From positions 124,001 to 188,000 of the forward strand of contig NZ_VAJM01000006.1 of the NCBI RefSeq assembly GCF_005771675.1: a stretch of DNA of 64,000 bases. Reading direction: 5' to 3'. The notes below the pieces were generated by a model. It was not told the origin of the DNA, made no database searches, and saw nothing but the letters and a program-made list of their open reading frames with translations. Origin of the DNA: Hymenobacter jeollabukensis (GTDB lineage Bacteria; Bacteroidota; Bacteroidia; Cytophagales; Hymenobacteraceae). Shown here piece after piece: positions 1 to 8,083 of this stretch. The first letter of the stretch is position 1; the number at the start of each line of letters is the position of its first letter. The position numbers and the translations under genes are program-made.

Positions 1-188
1 TCGTCGCGGAAGCTGTGTCCGGGGCCGAAGCCAAAATCAGCGTTGAGGCCTTGCGCTTGGAAATGCTCATTGACCGTCCGGCCGCCCATGCCCTGCGCGG
101 CCGACTCAGCCACGCCACCGGGCAAACTGACCAGCATCAGCAGGGCGCCAGCCGCCCCAAGGGCACGCTTCACAGAAGTACAAATCAT
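1..188 (-). CDS. Secreted protein of unknown function, 3' end outside the window
   Basis: The first 62 codons of a minus-strand gene are visible, starting at the ATG at 186-188. They read as a typical signal peptide: a basic start (MICTSVKRA), a hydrophobic stretch (about residues 10-22) and an Ala/Gly-rich region (GGVAESAAQG). The mature part begins GGRTVNEHFQAQGLNADFGF. The gene starts 12 nt after the stop of the upstream MORN/TonB-C gene on the same strand, so the two may share a transcript. I do not recognise the family, and the rest of the protein lies beyond the window edge. Confidence 0.55.
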   Translation of the reverse strand, partial: MICTSVKRALGAAGALLMLVSLPGGVAESAAQGMGGRTVNEHFQAQGLNADFGFGPGHSFRD

Positions 189-200
189 GGGAGTATCGGA

Positions 201-1049
201 TTATTCCTCCCGGGCCGCCGTGCGCCGCGCGGGGTAATAGAAAAAGTCGCCCTCCAGCACGCTGCTCACCGGCTGGTCTTCGGCGGTGGCCGGGGCCAGG
301 CGCGGCAGCTTGCGCACGGCCTCCAGCGCGGCGGCGTTCAGCTGCGCGTCGTCGGAGGCCAGCACGCGGGCGCCCTGCACGTAGCCCAGGCTGTCGACCT
401 GAAACGCGACGTGGACCACGGCGTCGGTGGCGCGGGCGTAGGTTTTGGGCACAAACTGCGCGAACTGCTTCTGCAGGCTCTGAAACACCGCGGCCTGCCC
501 GGCACCCTTGCCGGCCAGCCTGGCGCTGCTGCGGTAGCCGGGGCACACGTCCAGCGCCTGCCCGTCGGGCCCAAAACACTCGCTCTTGACCACGGCGCCG
601 GCTTTGTTCTGCTGGTCGCGGCGCAGCTTGCCCGAGGCGTAGTAGGTTTTCATGGGGCCATCGGGCTTGCCGAGGCGGTAGCTCACCTCCTCGCGCAGCT
701 GCCCGTTCGGGTACCACTCGCGCACCCGGGCGTGGGGCACCTGGCCGGGCAGCTCGCCGGCGTAGCCCGCGTCGAGCAGGGGCTGGTGGCCCTGCACGGT
801 GAAGCGGCGCACGCGCCAGCGCACACCCAGGCTGTCGGCGCGGCGCAGGATGTCGTAGGCGTAGGCGCCCTCGGCCGAGGGCAGCGGCACCAGATTGCGG
901 TCGAGGTAGCGCAGGGCCACGCGCTGGCCCTCGAGCTGGTCGAGGCGGGTTACCACTTTCACCTGCGCGGTGGCCGCGCTGCTCAGCCCGAGGGCCAGCC
1001 CGGCCGCGCCGGCCAGGGCGGCGCGGCGTTGAACATGTAGAGTAGCCAT
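201..1049 (-). CDS. Secreted MORN-repeat / TonB C-terminal domain protein (paralog 1)
   Basis: This 282-aa protein has a signal peptide (residues 1-29, ending SSAATAQ). MORN/YwqK-like strands follow around residues 109-145, of the type REWYPNGQLREEVSY and KTYYASGKLRRD. Residues about 205-265 match a TonB C-terminal domain (VVHVAFQVDSLGYVQGARVL, then NAAALEAVRKLPRLAPA). Classical TonB has an inner-membrane anchor and a Pro-rich linker; this protein has neither, so direct ExbBD energy coupling is doubtful and a periplasmic or surface role is more likely. Two relatives lie at 1099-1938 and 3054-3839. The sequence TATCTTGC just upstream of the start resembles a Bacteroidetes -7 box. Function unknown. 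Confidence 0.75.
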   Translation of the reverse strand: MATLHVQRRAALAGAAGLALGLSSAATAQVKVVTRLDQLEGQRVALRYLDRNLVPLPSAEGAYAYDILRRADSLGVRWRVRRFTVQGHQPLLDAGYAGELPGQVPHARVREWYPNGQLREEVSYRLGKPDGPMKTYYASGKLRRDQQNKAGAVVKSECFGPDGQALDVCPGYRSSARLAGKGAGQAAVFQSLQKQFAQFVPKTYARATDAVVHVAFQVDSLGYVQGARVLASDDAQLNAAALEAVRKLPRLAPATAEDQPVSSVLEGDFFYYPARRTAAREE

Positions 1050-1098
1050 GCGGGCAAGATACGAAGGCCGCCCGCTAAGCCCAGGTTACGCTTTTCGC

Positions 1099-1938
1099 TC
1101 AGGGCTTGCGGCGCTTGGCCACGGCAGGGCTGTAGAGCACGAAGCCTTCGATGGGGTCGGGCGCGAGGCGACCTTCCAGGCGGGCCGGCTCGAAGCGCGG
1201 CAGGCGGCGGATGGCCTCCAGCACGGCCGCGTTCAGGGCCTCGTCGTCGCCGCGCAGGATGCGCGGGGCGGTGGCCCGGCCCAGCGTGTCGACGTAGAAC
1301 GCGAAGTACACGATGCCCTTGCCGGGCCGGGCGTAGCCAGCGGGCAGGTAGTGCGGGTAGTCCTGGCTGAGCTGCTGCTGCACGTCGGGGCTGCCGCTGG
1401 TGGGCTGGGCGAAGGTGTGGTAGGGCGGGCACTCGGCCGGGTCGCCGGTGGCGGTGTAGCACTCGGCCCGCACGGCTTTCTGCTTGTAATAGTCTACGAG
1501 GCGGCGCGTCTCGCCGTTGGGGTAATAGGTCTGCAGGCGGCCCTCGGCCATACCCTTGCGGTAGCTGGCCTGCTCGCGCAGCTGCCCCGAGGGGTACCAC
1601 TGCCGGCTCGGCCCCTCGGGCACGCCCCAGGGCAGCGCCCCGCCGAAGCCCAGGGCCAGCAGCGGGCGGCGCGTGGTCAGGTCGTAGCGGCGCACACGCC
1701 AGCTGATGCCGGCGCTGTCGAGGCGCTGCAGCACTTCGTAGCTGGCGGCGCCCGCGGCCGCGGGCAGCGGGGCGCCGGCCGCGTCGTAGTAGCGCAGGCC
1801 GGCGCGCTTGTCCTGCAGCTCGTCGAGCACGGCCACGACGGGCAGATCGGGCACGGGATTATTTTGGGCGCGGGCGGCCAGGGGCAGGGCGGCGAGGCAG
1901 GTCAGCAGCGGCAGGCGGAGGGTCGAGCGTAGGGCCAT
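1099..1938 (-). CDS. Secreted MORN-repeat / TonB C-terminal domain protein (paralog 2)
   Basis: This 279-aa protein has the same architecture as its downstream neighbour. A signal peptide ends near residue 24 (ALPLAARAQ). Two MORN-like strands follow (SRQWYPSGQLREQASY and LQTYYPNGETRRLVDYY), then a TonB-C-like domain (VYFAFYVDTLGRATAPRIL, NAAVLEAIRRLPRFEPA). Residues 30-95 also align with paralog 1 (LRYYDAAGAPLP versus LRYLDRNLVPLP), which suggests tandem duplication. It lies 49 bp upstream of paralog 1 on the same strand and probably shares its transcript. The TonB-C domain probably acts as a protein- or peptidoglycan-binding module rather than an energy transducer; this is inference. Confidence 0.75.
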   Translation of the reverse strand: MALRSTLRLPLLTCLAALPLAARAQNNPVPDLPVVAVLDELQDKRAGLRYYDAAGAPLPAAAGAASYEVLQRLDSAGISWRVRRYDLTTRRPLLALGFGGALPWGVPEGPSRQWYPSGQLREQASYRKGMAEGRLQTYYPNGETRRLVDYYKQKAVRAECYTATGDPAECPPYHTFAQPTSGSPDVQQQLSQDYPHYLPAGYARPGKGIVYFAFYVDTLGRATAPRILRGDDEALNAAVLEAIRRLPRFEPARLEGRLAPDPIEGFVLYSPAVAKRRKP

Positions 1939-2040
1939 AGGCGGGTGGAGCGGTGGTTGGGCAGGCCTATAAACGCAGCGCCCGCGCTTCCGTTGGGCGG
2001 AAGCGCGGGCGCGGGTAGTCGAACTGACCGGGGCAGCCGT

Positions 2041-2994
2041 TTAGGAGCGGCGCTGCGGGGGCCCACCGGCGGGGCCGCCGGCGGCGGGCAGCTGCTGCAT
2101 GGCCATCAGCTGCTGAATGCTTTTCTGCATGCCCTCGTTGGAGCCGTCGAGGAAAATCACGTTGCCCTTGCCCTGCTCGGCGAAGTGCTTGATGGCCTCG
2201 GTCCACATCGAAAAGTACACCAGGGAGGGGTCGAGGTTGTTTTCCGTCAGCTCCTGCACGGCGTGGGCCATGCCCTTGGTGACTTCCTCGCGGAACAGGG
2301 CCACGCCCTGCCCGCGCAGCTGGGCGGCCACTTTCTCGGCTTCGGCCGCAATCTTGATGGCGTTGCCCTCCGCCTCGGCGGCCTTGGTTTTGGTGATGAG
2401 CAGGGCCTGGCCCTCGTTTTCAGCGGCGGCGCGCAGGTTGCTGCTGGCCACCACCTTGGCCATGGAGCGGATGATTTCCTCGTCGAAAGTGATGTCGTTG
2501 AGCTGCAGATCGATCAGGTGGTAGCCCCAGCTTTCCAGCGTCGCGTCGAGCTGCTCCTTCACGTGGGCCACGATTTCGCCGCGCAGGCTGAGCACGGCCG
2601 CCTGCCGCTGGGTGGCCACGAAGGTGCGGATGCTGCCCTCCACGGTGCGCACCAGCGCCTGCATCAAACTCATTTCGTCGACGAACTTAAAGGCCACGTT
2701 CTTGATGGCTTCTTCCTCGTGGTTGAGCACCGCGTACACCAGCATGGCCTTGAAGTTCACGTTGGCCTGGTCGGAGGTAATGGCCTGGAACTGCAGTTCC
2801 AGGGAGCGGTTTTGAATGCTGATGCGCTTGTAGACGAACTCGATGAAGGGAATCTTGAAGTTCAGCCCCGGCCGCATGATGCGCTGGTACTTGCCGAAAA
2901 TGGTGATGACCGCCACGGTGCCCTGCTGCACCACGACGAAGGAGAGAAACAGAAGCAGCCCGAGCAGGAGCAGCGGAACCAGCAGAAAAGGCAT
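2041..2994 (-). CDS. SPFH/Band 7 (stomatin-like) membrane protein
   Basis: This 317-aa protein belongs to the stomatin/prohibitin/flotillin group. Residues 3-22 form one N-terminal hydrophobic helix (LLVPLLLLGLLLFLSFVVV). The SPFH domain follows, with the typical GTVAVITIFGKYQRIMRPGLN and a strand leading to SIQNRSLELQFQAITSDQ. A long Ala/Glu-rich coiled coil occupies about residues 190-250 (NLRAAAENEGQALL, AAEAEGNAIKIAAEAEKVAA). The C-terminus is Gly/Pro/Gln-rich (AAGGPAGGPPQRRS). Such proteins oligomerise on membranes and scaffold proteases or microdomains. No NfeD-like partner gene is adjacent. The start matches the onset of the TM helix. Confidence 0.88.
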   Translation of the reverse strand: MPFLLVPLLLLGLLLFLSFVVVQQGTVAVITIFGKYQRIMRPGLNFKIPFIEFVYKRISIQNRSLELQFQAITSDQANVNFKAMLVYAVLNHEEEAIKNVAFKFVDEMSLMQALVRTVEGSIRTFVATQRQAAVLSLRGEIVAHVKEQLDATLESWGYHLIDLQLNDITFDEEIIRSMAKVVASSNLRAAAENEGQALLITKTKAAEAEGNAIKIAAEAEKVAAQLRGQGVALFREEVTKGMAHAVQELTENNLDPSLVYFSMWTEAIKHFAEQGKGNVIFLDGSNEGMQKSIQQLMAMQQLPAAGGPAGGPPQRRS

Positions 2995-3053
2995 ACGGCG
3001 GGAATAAGGTGAGAGTGCGGCCGGAAAGTAAGCGGAATAAAACCAATCGGCCG

Positions 3054-3839
3054 CTACAGCCCCAGCTGGCGTATGGCTTTGATAACGCCGGGCGCCTTGA
3101 AGGTGATGGGTACCAGCATGGCCATGGGTACCCGCTCCCCGTCGACGCGGCCGGGCTCGAAGGCCGGCAGGGTGCGCACGGCGGCTACGGCCGCCGCGTC
3201 CAGCTCGGGGCTGATGCCGGACTGCACGCGCACGTCCGTCACGTCGCCGCGGGCCGTCACGTTGAAGGCCACCAGCACCTGCCCCTCGCCCACGTCGGTC
3301 AGGGACTTGGGGTACGTGAGGTGGGCCTGCAGGTAGCTGACCAAGGCCGTGTTGCCGCCGGGAAAGGCCGGCTCCTGCCGAAACGGAATGTGCGGCTCCA
3401 CCAGCTGGCCCTCGGGCGTGAAGTACTGGCCCTTGACCAGCCGGCCGTGGGCAAAGAGGTCGTTGCGCCGCAGGCTGCCGTCGGGGTAGTAGGTGCGCAG
3501 GTAGCCGTCGATTTTCCCGTCGTCGGAGCGGTACTCCAGCCGGGGCTGCCCGTCGGGGTACCAGGTGCGCACCGGGCCCTGCACCACGCGCCGGTCGGGG
3601 GCGCTGTAGCTGACCTCGGAGTAGAGGCGGCCGTCGGGGAAGAAAATCTGCGTCACCACGGGCGCCCCGGCCCGGGCGGGCAGTTTCACTTGGGTGTAGT
3701 GGGCATTGGCCGGCTTCACTTCCAGCAGATCGGTATCGTAGAAGCTCACCAGCGAGTCTTTGATGCAGTCCTGGGGCGCCTGGGCCCAGGCGGGAGCCGC
3801 GCCCAACAGGCCACCGGCAACGAGTAATAGCACTTTCAT
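3054..3839 (-). CDS. Secreted MORN-repeat / TonB C-terminal domain protein (paralog 3)
   Basis: The start chosen is the ATG at 3837-3839, which places a signal peptide (MKVLLLVAGGLLGAAPAWAQ) at the N-terminus. A start nine codons upstream (3866) is possible but would add charged residues before it. MORN-like strands are the most complete of the three paralogs (KLPARAGAPVVTQIFFPDGR, VRTWYPDGQPRLEYRS, LRTYYPDGSLRRNDLF, GQYFTPEGQLVE). The C-terminal ~90 residues form a TonB-C domain (GEGQVLVAFNVTARGDVTDV, ELDAAAVAAVRTLPAFEPGR). It is separated from the other two copies by the SPFH gene. No membrane anchor is present. Function unknown. Confidence 0.75.
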   Translation of the reverse strand: MKVLLLVAGGLLGAAPAWAQAPQDCIKDSLVSFYDTDLLEVKPANAHYTQVKLPARAGAPVVTQIFFPDGRLYSEVSYSAPDRRVVQGPVRTWYPDGQPRLEYRSDDGKIDGYLRTYYPDGSLRRNDLFAHGRLVKGQYFTPEGQLVEPHIPFRQEPAFPGGNTALVSYLQAHLTYPKSLTDVGEGQVLVAFNVTARGDVTDVRVQSGISPELDAAAVAAVRTLPAFEPGRVDGERVPMAMLVPITFKAPGVIKAIRQLGL

Positions 3840-3940
3840 AAACAATCGTTTGGGTAAAAATAACACCTCCAGGCCGGATGATTGTCGGCGGCAGCCGGAA
3901 GAAAAATAAGCGGCCTCGCCTTCGGGCTTCCGCCGGGCGG

Positions 3941-4531
3941 TCAGCGGCCCGGGCCGGCCGGCCCCGCCAGCAGCTCTTGCAGCGCGGCAGCTTCGGTTTC
4001 CAGGGCTTCGGCCCGCAGGCGCAGCAGGTGGTATCGGGCGCTCAGGTCGGAGCGGAGCGCCGGTTCGCGGATAGCCAGCCAGCGGTGCCGAAACCAGTTC
4101 AGCCAGGCCGCCCGGCTGACGCGGATATCGGGCCGGTCCGCGTCAGCCGGGCCGGGGTCGGGCGCCAGGGCGGCCCGCAGGGCGGGCAGCGCGGCGGCCC
4201 AGTGGCCGGCTTGTTGGGCCTGCTCCTCCAGGGGCCGCAGCTCCCGGCGCAGGCGGCGGGCGTGGTGCTGGCAGTAATCAAGGCGGGCTTCGAGCGGAGC
4301 CCGTTCGGGTGCCTCCAGTACCGGGGGCGGCGGCGCGGCGGTGGCCGCGTCGAGGGCGGCCATAAAGGGTTCCAGCCCGTCGAATACTGCCTGGTTCAGC
4401 CCCCGCTCCCCCGTACCCATGCGGCTCAGCAGCGTCGCATCAACGCCTACGTACTGGGCCAGCTCGTAGACTTTTAACCCAAAATGCGCCCCCAGACGCG
4501 AAAAGCGGGAGTGTGTAGCGGGACGGGCCAT
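3941..4531 (-). CDS. Small HTH-like (XRE-type) protein with a charged C-terminal region
   Basis: This 196-aa protein begins with a probable helix-turn-helix of the Cro/CI type in residues 10-55. SRLGAHFGLKVYELAQYVGV would be helices 1-2 and DATLLSRMGTGERGLNQAVF the recognition region. An Ala/Pro linker follows, then a helical Arg/Glu/Leu-rich segment (RRLRRELRPLEEQAQQAGH), probably a coiled coil for oligomerisation. I do not recognise a named family. The region just upstream of its ATG holds a regular array of inverted half-sites (4536-4659), the first only 5 bp from the start codon, so autoregulation is plausible but unproven. GC content matches the neighbours. Confidence 0.6.
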   Translation of the reverse strand: MARPATHSRFSRLGAHFGLKVYELAQYVGVDATLLSRMGTGERGLNQAVFDGLEPFMAALDAATAAPPPPVLEAPERAPLEARLDYCQHHARRLRRELRPLEEQAQQAGHWAAALPALRAALAPDPGPADADRPDIRVSRAAWLNWFRHRWLAIREPALRSDLSARYHLLRLRAEALETEAAALQELLAGPAGPGR

Positions 4532-4535
4532 AGCT

Positions 4536-4659
4536 TGTCAGGAATTTTGACTCAAGATGATGAATTCTTGACAACAGCTGTCATTAATTCCCAACAGACA
4601 TGCAGAATTCTTGACAGCGCTTGTCAAGAATTTTCGGCAATGAACTGTAATTCTTGACA
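4536..4659. promoter_or_regulatory. 43-bp-period dyad array upstream of the HTH gene
   Basis: Six 11-bp half-sites alternate in orientation with exact spacing. Right arms (TGTCAAGAATT type) start at 4536, 4579 and 4622; left arms (AATTCTTGACA type) start at 4563, 4606 and 4649. Each left-right pair is separated by 5 bp and each right-left pair by 16 bp, giving a strict 43-bp period and a dyad centre every 21.5 bp. The 4606-4632 site is a perfect 11-5-11 palindrome; 4563-4589 is near-perfect. The array covers most of the gap between the HTH gene (start 4531) and the 3' end of alaS (4779). It looks like a cooperative operator, but the binding protein is not known. Confidence 0.8.
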
Positions 4660-4778
4660 AGTCATGCGCACGCACAAATGCAAGGTGGCGTCCTCACATC
4701 GTTCAAACGGTCCTGAAACGCCAACGGCCCCGGACGTTGCCGCCCGGAGCCGTTGCTTGATTTAGTATCAGTCAGGAA

Positions 4779-7463
4779 TTAGCCCAGCAGCCCGCTCACC
4801 AGCCCTTCGGCCTTGCCGATGGCCGCGTCCAGCCCGGCCGCGTTCTTGCCGCCGGCGGTGGCGAAGAACGGCTGTCCGCCGCCGCCGCCCTGGATGTCCT
4901 TGGCCAGCTCGCGCACCAGCTGCGAGGCGTTGAGCTTGCCGCCTTTCGCCAGCTCGTCATCCAGCATCACGGCCAGCTGGGGCTTGCCGTCGATGTCGGC
5001 GCCGAGCACCAGCACCAGGTTTTCCGTCACCTGCCGCAGGCCGAAAGCCAGGGTTTTGAGCGCGTCGGCGGAGCGGGCGGGCACTTTGGCAGCCAGGAAG
5101 TTTACGCCGCCGAGCGGCTTCACCTGGGCGGCCAGCTGGTCCTTGAGCTGCCCGAGCTGCTGCTGCTCGGCCTGCTCCAGCTGCTTGCGCAGGGCGGCCG
5201 TTTCCTCGCTCAACTTCTGGATGGTGGTGGTCAGGTGCTGGGGGTTGCCCAGCAGCTCGCGCACCTGCGCCAGCAAATCCATCTGCTCGTCCACAAACTG
5301 CTCAGCCAGCTCGGCCGTTACGGCTTCGATGCGGCGCACCCCGGCCCCCACGGCCGACTCGCTCACAATCTTGAAAAAGCCGATTTCGCCGGTGTTCGGG
5401 GCGTGAATGCCGCCGCACAGCTCTACCGAGTAGTCGGCATCGAAGGTGATGACGCGCACCACGTCGGCGTACTTCTCGCCGAACAAAGCCGTGGCGCCCC
5501 GTTCCTTGGCCACCTGCAGCGGCACGGCGCGCTCCTCGCCCAGCGGAATCTGCTGGCGGATGCGCTGGTTGACAATCTGCTCCACCTCGCGCAGTTGGGC
5601 CTCGGTCACCTTGCTAAAGTGCGAAAAGTCGAAGCGCAGCAGCTTTTCATTGACCAAGGAGCCGCGCTGGGCCACGTGCGTGCCGAGCACCTGGCGCAGG
5701 GCCGCGTGCATGAGGTGGGTGGCCGAGTGATTCTTGCGAATCTGCTGGCGCCGGGCCTCGTCCACCTGGGCCGTCACCGGGGCGTCGATGTCCTGCGGGA
5801 GGTCCAGGGTGGTGTGCACGATCAGGTCGTTTTCCTTGCGGGTATCGATGACGCGCACCTTGGCCAGCGGCGTGAGCAGGTAGCCCGTGTCGCCCACCTG
5901 CCCGCCCGACTCGGCGTAGAACGGCGTCTGGTCGAGTACGATCTGGTACTCGGTTTTGCCCTTCTGCGTCACGGCGCGGTAGCGCAGGATGCGGGCCTCG
6001 GCGGTGGTAGCGTCGTAGCCCACGAAGCGCGGCTGCTCCTGCGACGGTTCCACGATGGTCCAGTCGCTCTGCTCCTGCTCGGAGGCGTTGCGCGAGCGGG
6101 CCTTCTGCTGCTCCAGCTCCTTCTTAAACTCCTCCTCGCTCACGGTCAGCCCCTTTTCGCGGGCCAGCAGGGCGGTCAAATCGAAGGGGAAGCCGAAGGT
6201 ATCCGACAGCTCGAAGGCTGACTTGCCGTCGACGTGGCCGCCGTGCTGGCGGAAGCCTTCTTCCAGGGCATCGAAGCGGCGCAGGCCGTTTTCGAGGGTG
6301 CGCAGGAAGGCAATTTCCTCCTCCTCAATCACGCGCGTGACGAACTTCTCCTGGGCTTTGAGCTCGGGGAAGATGCTCTTCATGTGGTCGGCCAGCACCG
6401 GCACGATCTTGTAGAGGAAGGGCTGCTTCTGGTTCAGCGACGAGAAGGCGTAGCGCACGGCCCGGCGCAGGATGCGGCGGATGACGTAGCCGGCCTTCAC
6501 GTTGGAGGGCAGCTGCCCGTCGGCAATGGTGAAGGCGATGGTGCGGATGTGGTCGGCAATGACACGCACCGCAATGTCGGTTTTCTCGTTTTCGGTGGCC
6601 GGCGGGGTGTTCACCGTGGCCGGGGCCGTGCCGTGGTACTCCACGCCGGCTTCCTTGGCAATGAACTGAATCAGCGGCTGGAACACGTCCGTGTCGTAGT
6701 TGGACTTCACGCCCGACACGGCCATCATCAGGCGCTCGAAGCCCATGCCGGTGTCCACGTTCTGCTGCGGGAGCTTGATGAGCGACTTATCGGCGCGGCG
6801 CTCAAACTCCATGAACACGTTGTTCCAGATTTCGACCACCTGCGGGTGGTCGGCATTCACCAGCTCGGCGCCGGGCTTGGCGGCCCGCTCCTCCTCGCTG
6901 CGAAGGTCGACGTGGATTTCGGTGCAGGGGCCGCAGGGACCGGTGTCGCCCATTTCCCAGAAGTTGTCCTTCTTATTACCTGGAAGAATCCGGTCATCCG
7001 AGGTGTACTGGCGCCACAGCTGCTGGGTCTCGGTGTCGGCGGCGGTGCCGTCGGCCTGGTCACCCTCGAAGTAGGTCACGTACAGGCGGTCCTTGGGCAG
7101 CTTGAACACGTCGGTGAGCAGCTCCCAGGCCCAGGCAATGGCGTCGGTCTTGAAGTAGTCCCCGAACGACCAGTTGCCCAGCATCTCGAACATGGTGTGG
7201 TGGTAGGTGTCGTAGCCTACCTCCTCCAGGTCGTTGTGCTTGCCGCTCACGCGCAGGCACTTCTGCGTGTCGGCAATGCGCTTGTAGGGGGCGGGCTTGT
7301 TGCCCAGGAAATAGTCCTTGAACGGGGCCATGCCCGAGTTGATGAACATCAGCGTCGGGTCGTCCTTCACCACGATGGGCGCCGAGGGCACGATGTGGTG
7401 GCCCTTGGAGGCGAAGAAGTCGAGGAACTGCTGGCGGACTTGAGTGGCGGATGGGAGCGACAT
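4779..7463 (-). CDS. alaS: Alanyl-tRNA synthetase
   Basis: AlaRS charges tRNA-Ala in the cytoplasm. From the start chosen here (ATG at 7461-7463, protein beginning MSLPSATQVRQQFLDFFASK) it is 894 aa, close to the usual 870-900. The ATG at 7487 would add eight residues (MKLRATPL) that are partly encoded by a hairpin and are unlikely. The class II catalytic core is present (HHIVPSAPIV, TLMFINSGMAPFKDYFLG). The editing domain carries the zinc/active-site motifs HSATHLMHAALRQ (HxxxH) and ELCGGIHAPN (CxxxH). A C-terminal Gly-rich segment (DIQGGGGGQPFFATAGG) belongs to the C-Ala/DHHA1 region. It is a single-gene unit with no same-strand partner close by. Confidence 0.98.
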   Translation of the reverse strand: MSLPSATQVRQQFLDFFASKGHHIVPSAPIVVKDDPTLMFINSGMAPFKDYFLGNKPAPYKRIADTQKCLRVSGKHNDLEEVGYDTYHHTMFEMLGNWSFGDYFKTDAIAWAWELLTDVFKLPKDRLYVTYFEGDQADGTAADTETQQLWRQYTSDDRILPGNKKDNFWEMGDTGPCGPCTEIHVDLRSEEERAAKPGAELVNADHPQVVEIWNNVFMEFERRADKSLIKLPQQNVDTGMGFERLMMAVSGVKSNYDTDVFQPLIQFIAKEAGVEYHGTAPATVNTPPATENEKTDIAVRVIADHIRTIAFTIADGQLPSNVKAGYVIRRILRRAVRYAFSSLNQKQPFLYKIVPVLADHMKSIFPELKAQEKFVTRVIEEEEIAFLRTLENGLRRFDALEEGFRQHGGHVDGKSAFELSDTFGFPFDLTALLAREKGLTVSEEEFKKELEQQKARSRNASEQEQSDWTIVEPSQEQPRFVGYDATTAEARILRYRAVTQKGKTEYQIVLDQTPFYAESGGQVGDTGYLLTPLAKVRVIDTRKENDLIVHTTLDLPQDIDAPVTAQVDEARRQQIRKNHSATHLMHAALRQVLGTHVAQRGSLVNEKLLRFDFSHFSKVTEAQLREVEQIVNQRIRQQIPLGEERAVPLQVAKERGATALFGEKYADVVRVITFDADYSVELCGGIHAPNTGEIGFFKIVSESAVGAGVRRIEAVTAELAEQFVDEQMDLLAQVRELLGNPQHLTTTIQKLSEETAALRKQLEQAEQQQLGQLKDQLAAQVKPLGGVNFLAAKVPARSADALKTLAFGLRQVTENLVLVLGADIDGKPQLAVMLDDELAKGGKLNASQLVRELAKDIQGGGGGQPFFATAGGKNAAGLDAAIGKAEGLVSGLLG

Positions 7464-7474
7464 GAGCGGCGTAG

Positions 7475-7493
7475 CGCGAAGTTTCACTTCGCG
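7475..7493 (-). other. Small hairpin in the alaS leader
   Basis: A perfect 8-bp inverted repeat (CGCGAAGT / ACTTCGCG) with a 3-nt loop lies 12-30 nt upstream of the chosen alaS ATG. The flanking GTAGCGCGAA also occurs in the palindromic repeat at 15733-15789, so this may be a fragment of the same repeat family. A role in alaS expression is possible, but no T-box-like features were seen. Confidence 0.45.
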
Positions 7494-7617
7494 TCTTTCG
7501 GTTGGTATCTTTAGAAGGAGCGGCGCGGCTAACTTGGCCGCCGCCGGTTTTTGGCTACTTTTCGGCTTCCGAAGCCGCCGCTGCGGCCCCGGAAAGCACT
7601 TCCGGCAAAGGTAGAAA

Positions 7618-7712
7618 GGTATTAGGTATTGGGTAATAGGTCGTGGGACATTGTTTCACGCCCCACCACCCAGCCTTTTTATCCTGATACCCACTACCCC
7701 CTACCTACTACC
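7618..7712. repeat. Imperfect inverted repeat of GGTA(T/G)TAGG type before the MerR gene
   Basis: The left arm reads GGTATTAGGTATTGGGTAAT and the right arm carries TACCCACTACC and CCTACCTACTACC, its imperfect reverse complement. The right arm ends only 5 bp before the MerR-family start codon, so the mRNA leader may fold. The low-complexity GTATTGG composition differs from the GC-rich surroundings and suggests an inserted repeat. The rest of the gap from 7488 holds nothing I can identify. Confidence 0.5.
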
Positions 7713-7717
7713 AGTCC

Positions 7718-8083
7718 ATGCCCTACAAAGAGCGCGACATCGAGAAGCAGTACTACACCATCGGCGAGGTGGCCGCGCAGTTCGACGTGGCCCCGTCGCT
7801 GATCCGCTTCTGGGAAACCGAGTTCGACGACCTGAAGCCGCGCAAGAGCAAGAAGGGCAACCGCCTCTACTCCCCCCAGGACATCGAGACCTTCCGCACC
7901 ATCTACCACCTGGTAAAGGAGCGCGGCTACACCATCCCCGGCGCCCGCGACATCATGAAGCAGCGCGGCCCCCAACTCAAGGAAAAAGTCGACGTGATTC
8001 ACTCCCTGGAGAAGGTGCGCAACTTCCTGGTGCAGCTGCGCAAGGAGCTGGACGTGGCGGGGAAAAATCAGCCGGGCGCGTGA
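7718..8083 (+). CDS. MerR family transcriptional regulator
   Basis: This 121-aa protein has a MerR winged HTH at the N-terminus (QYYTIGEVAAQFDVAPSLIR, then FWETEFDDLKPRKS and NRLYSPQDIETFRTIYHLVK). A dimerisation helix follows (PQLKEKVDVIHSLEKVRNFL, then VQLRKELD). It lacks the C-terminal Cys cluster of metal sensors, so no ligand can be assigned. Short MerR proteins of this type are common single genes in Bacteroidetes. Its TGA stop overlaps by one base with the ATG of the next, disrupted, reading frame, which implies translational coupling. Confidence 0.9.
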   Translation: MPYKERDIEKQYYTIGEVAAQFDVAPSLIRFWETEFDDLKPRKSKKGNRLYSPQDIETFRTIYHLVKERGYTIPGARDIMKQRGPQLKEKVDVIHSLEKVRNFLVQLRKELDVAGKNQPGA

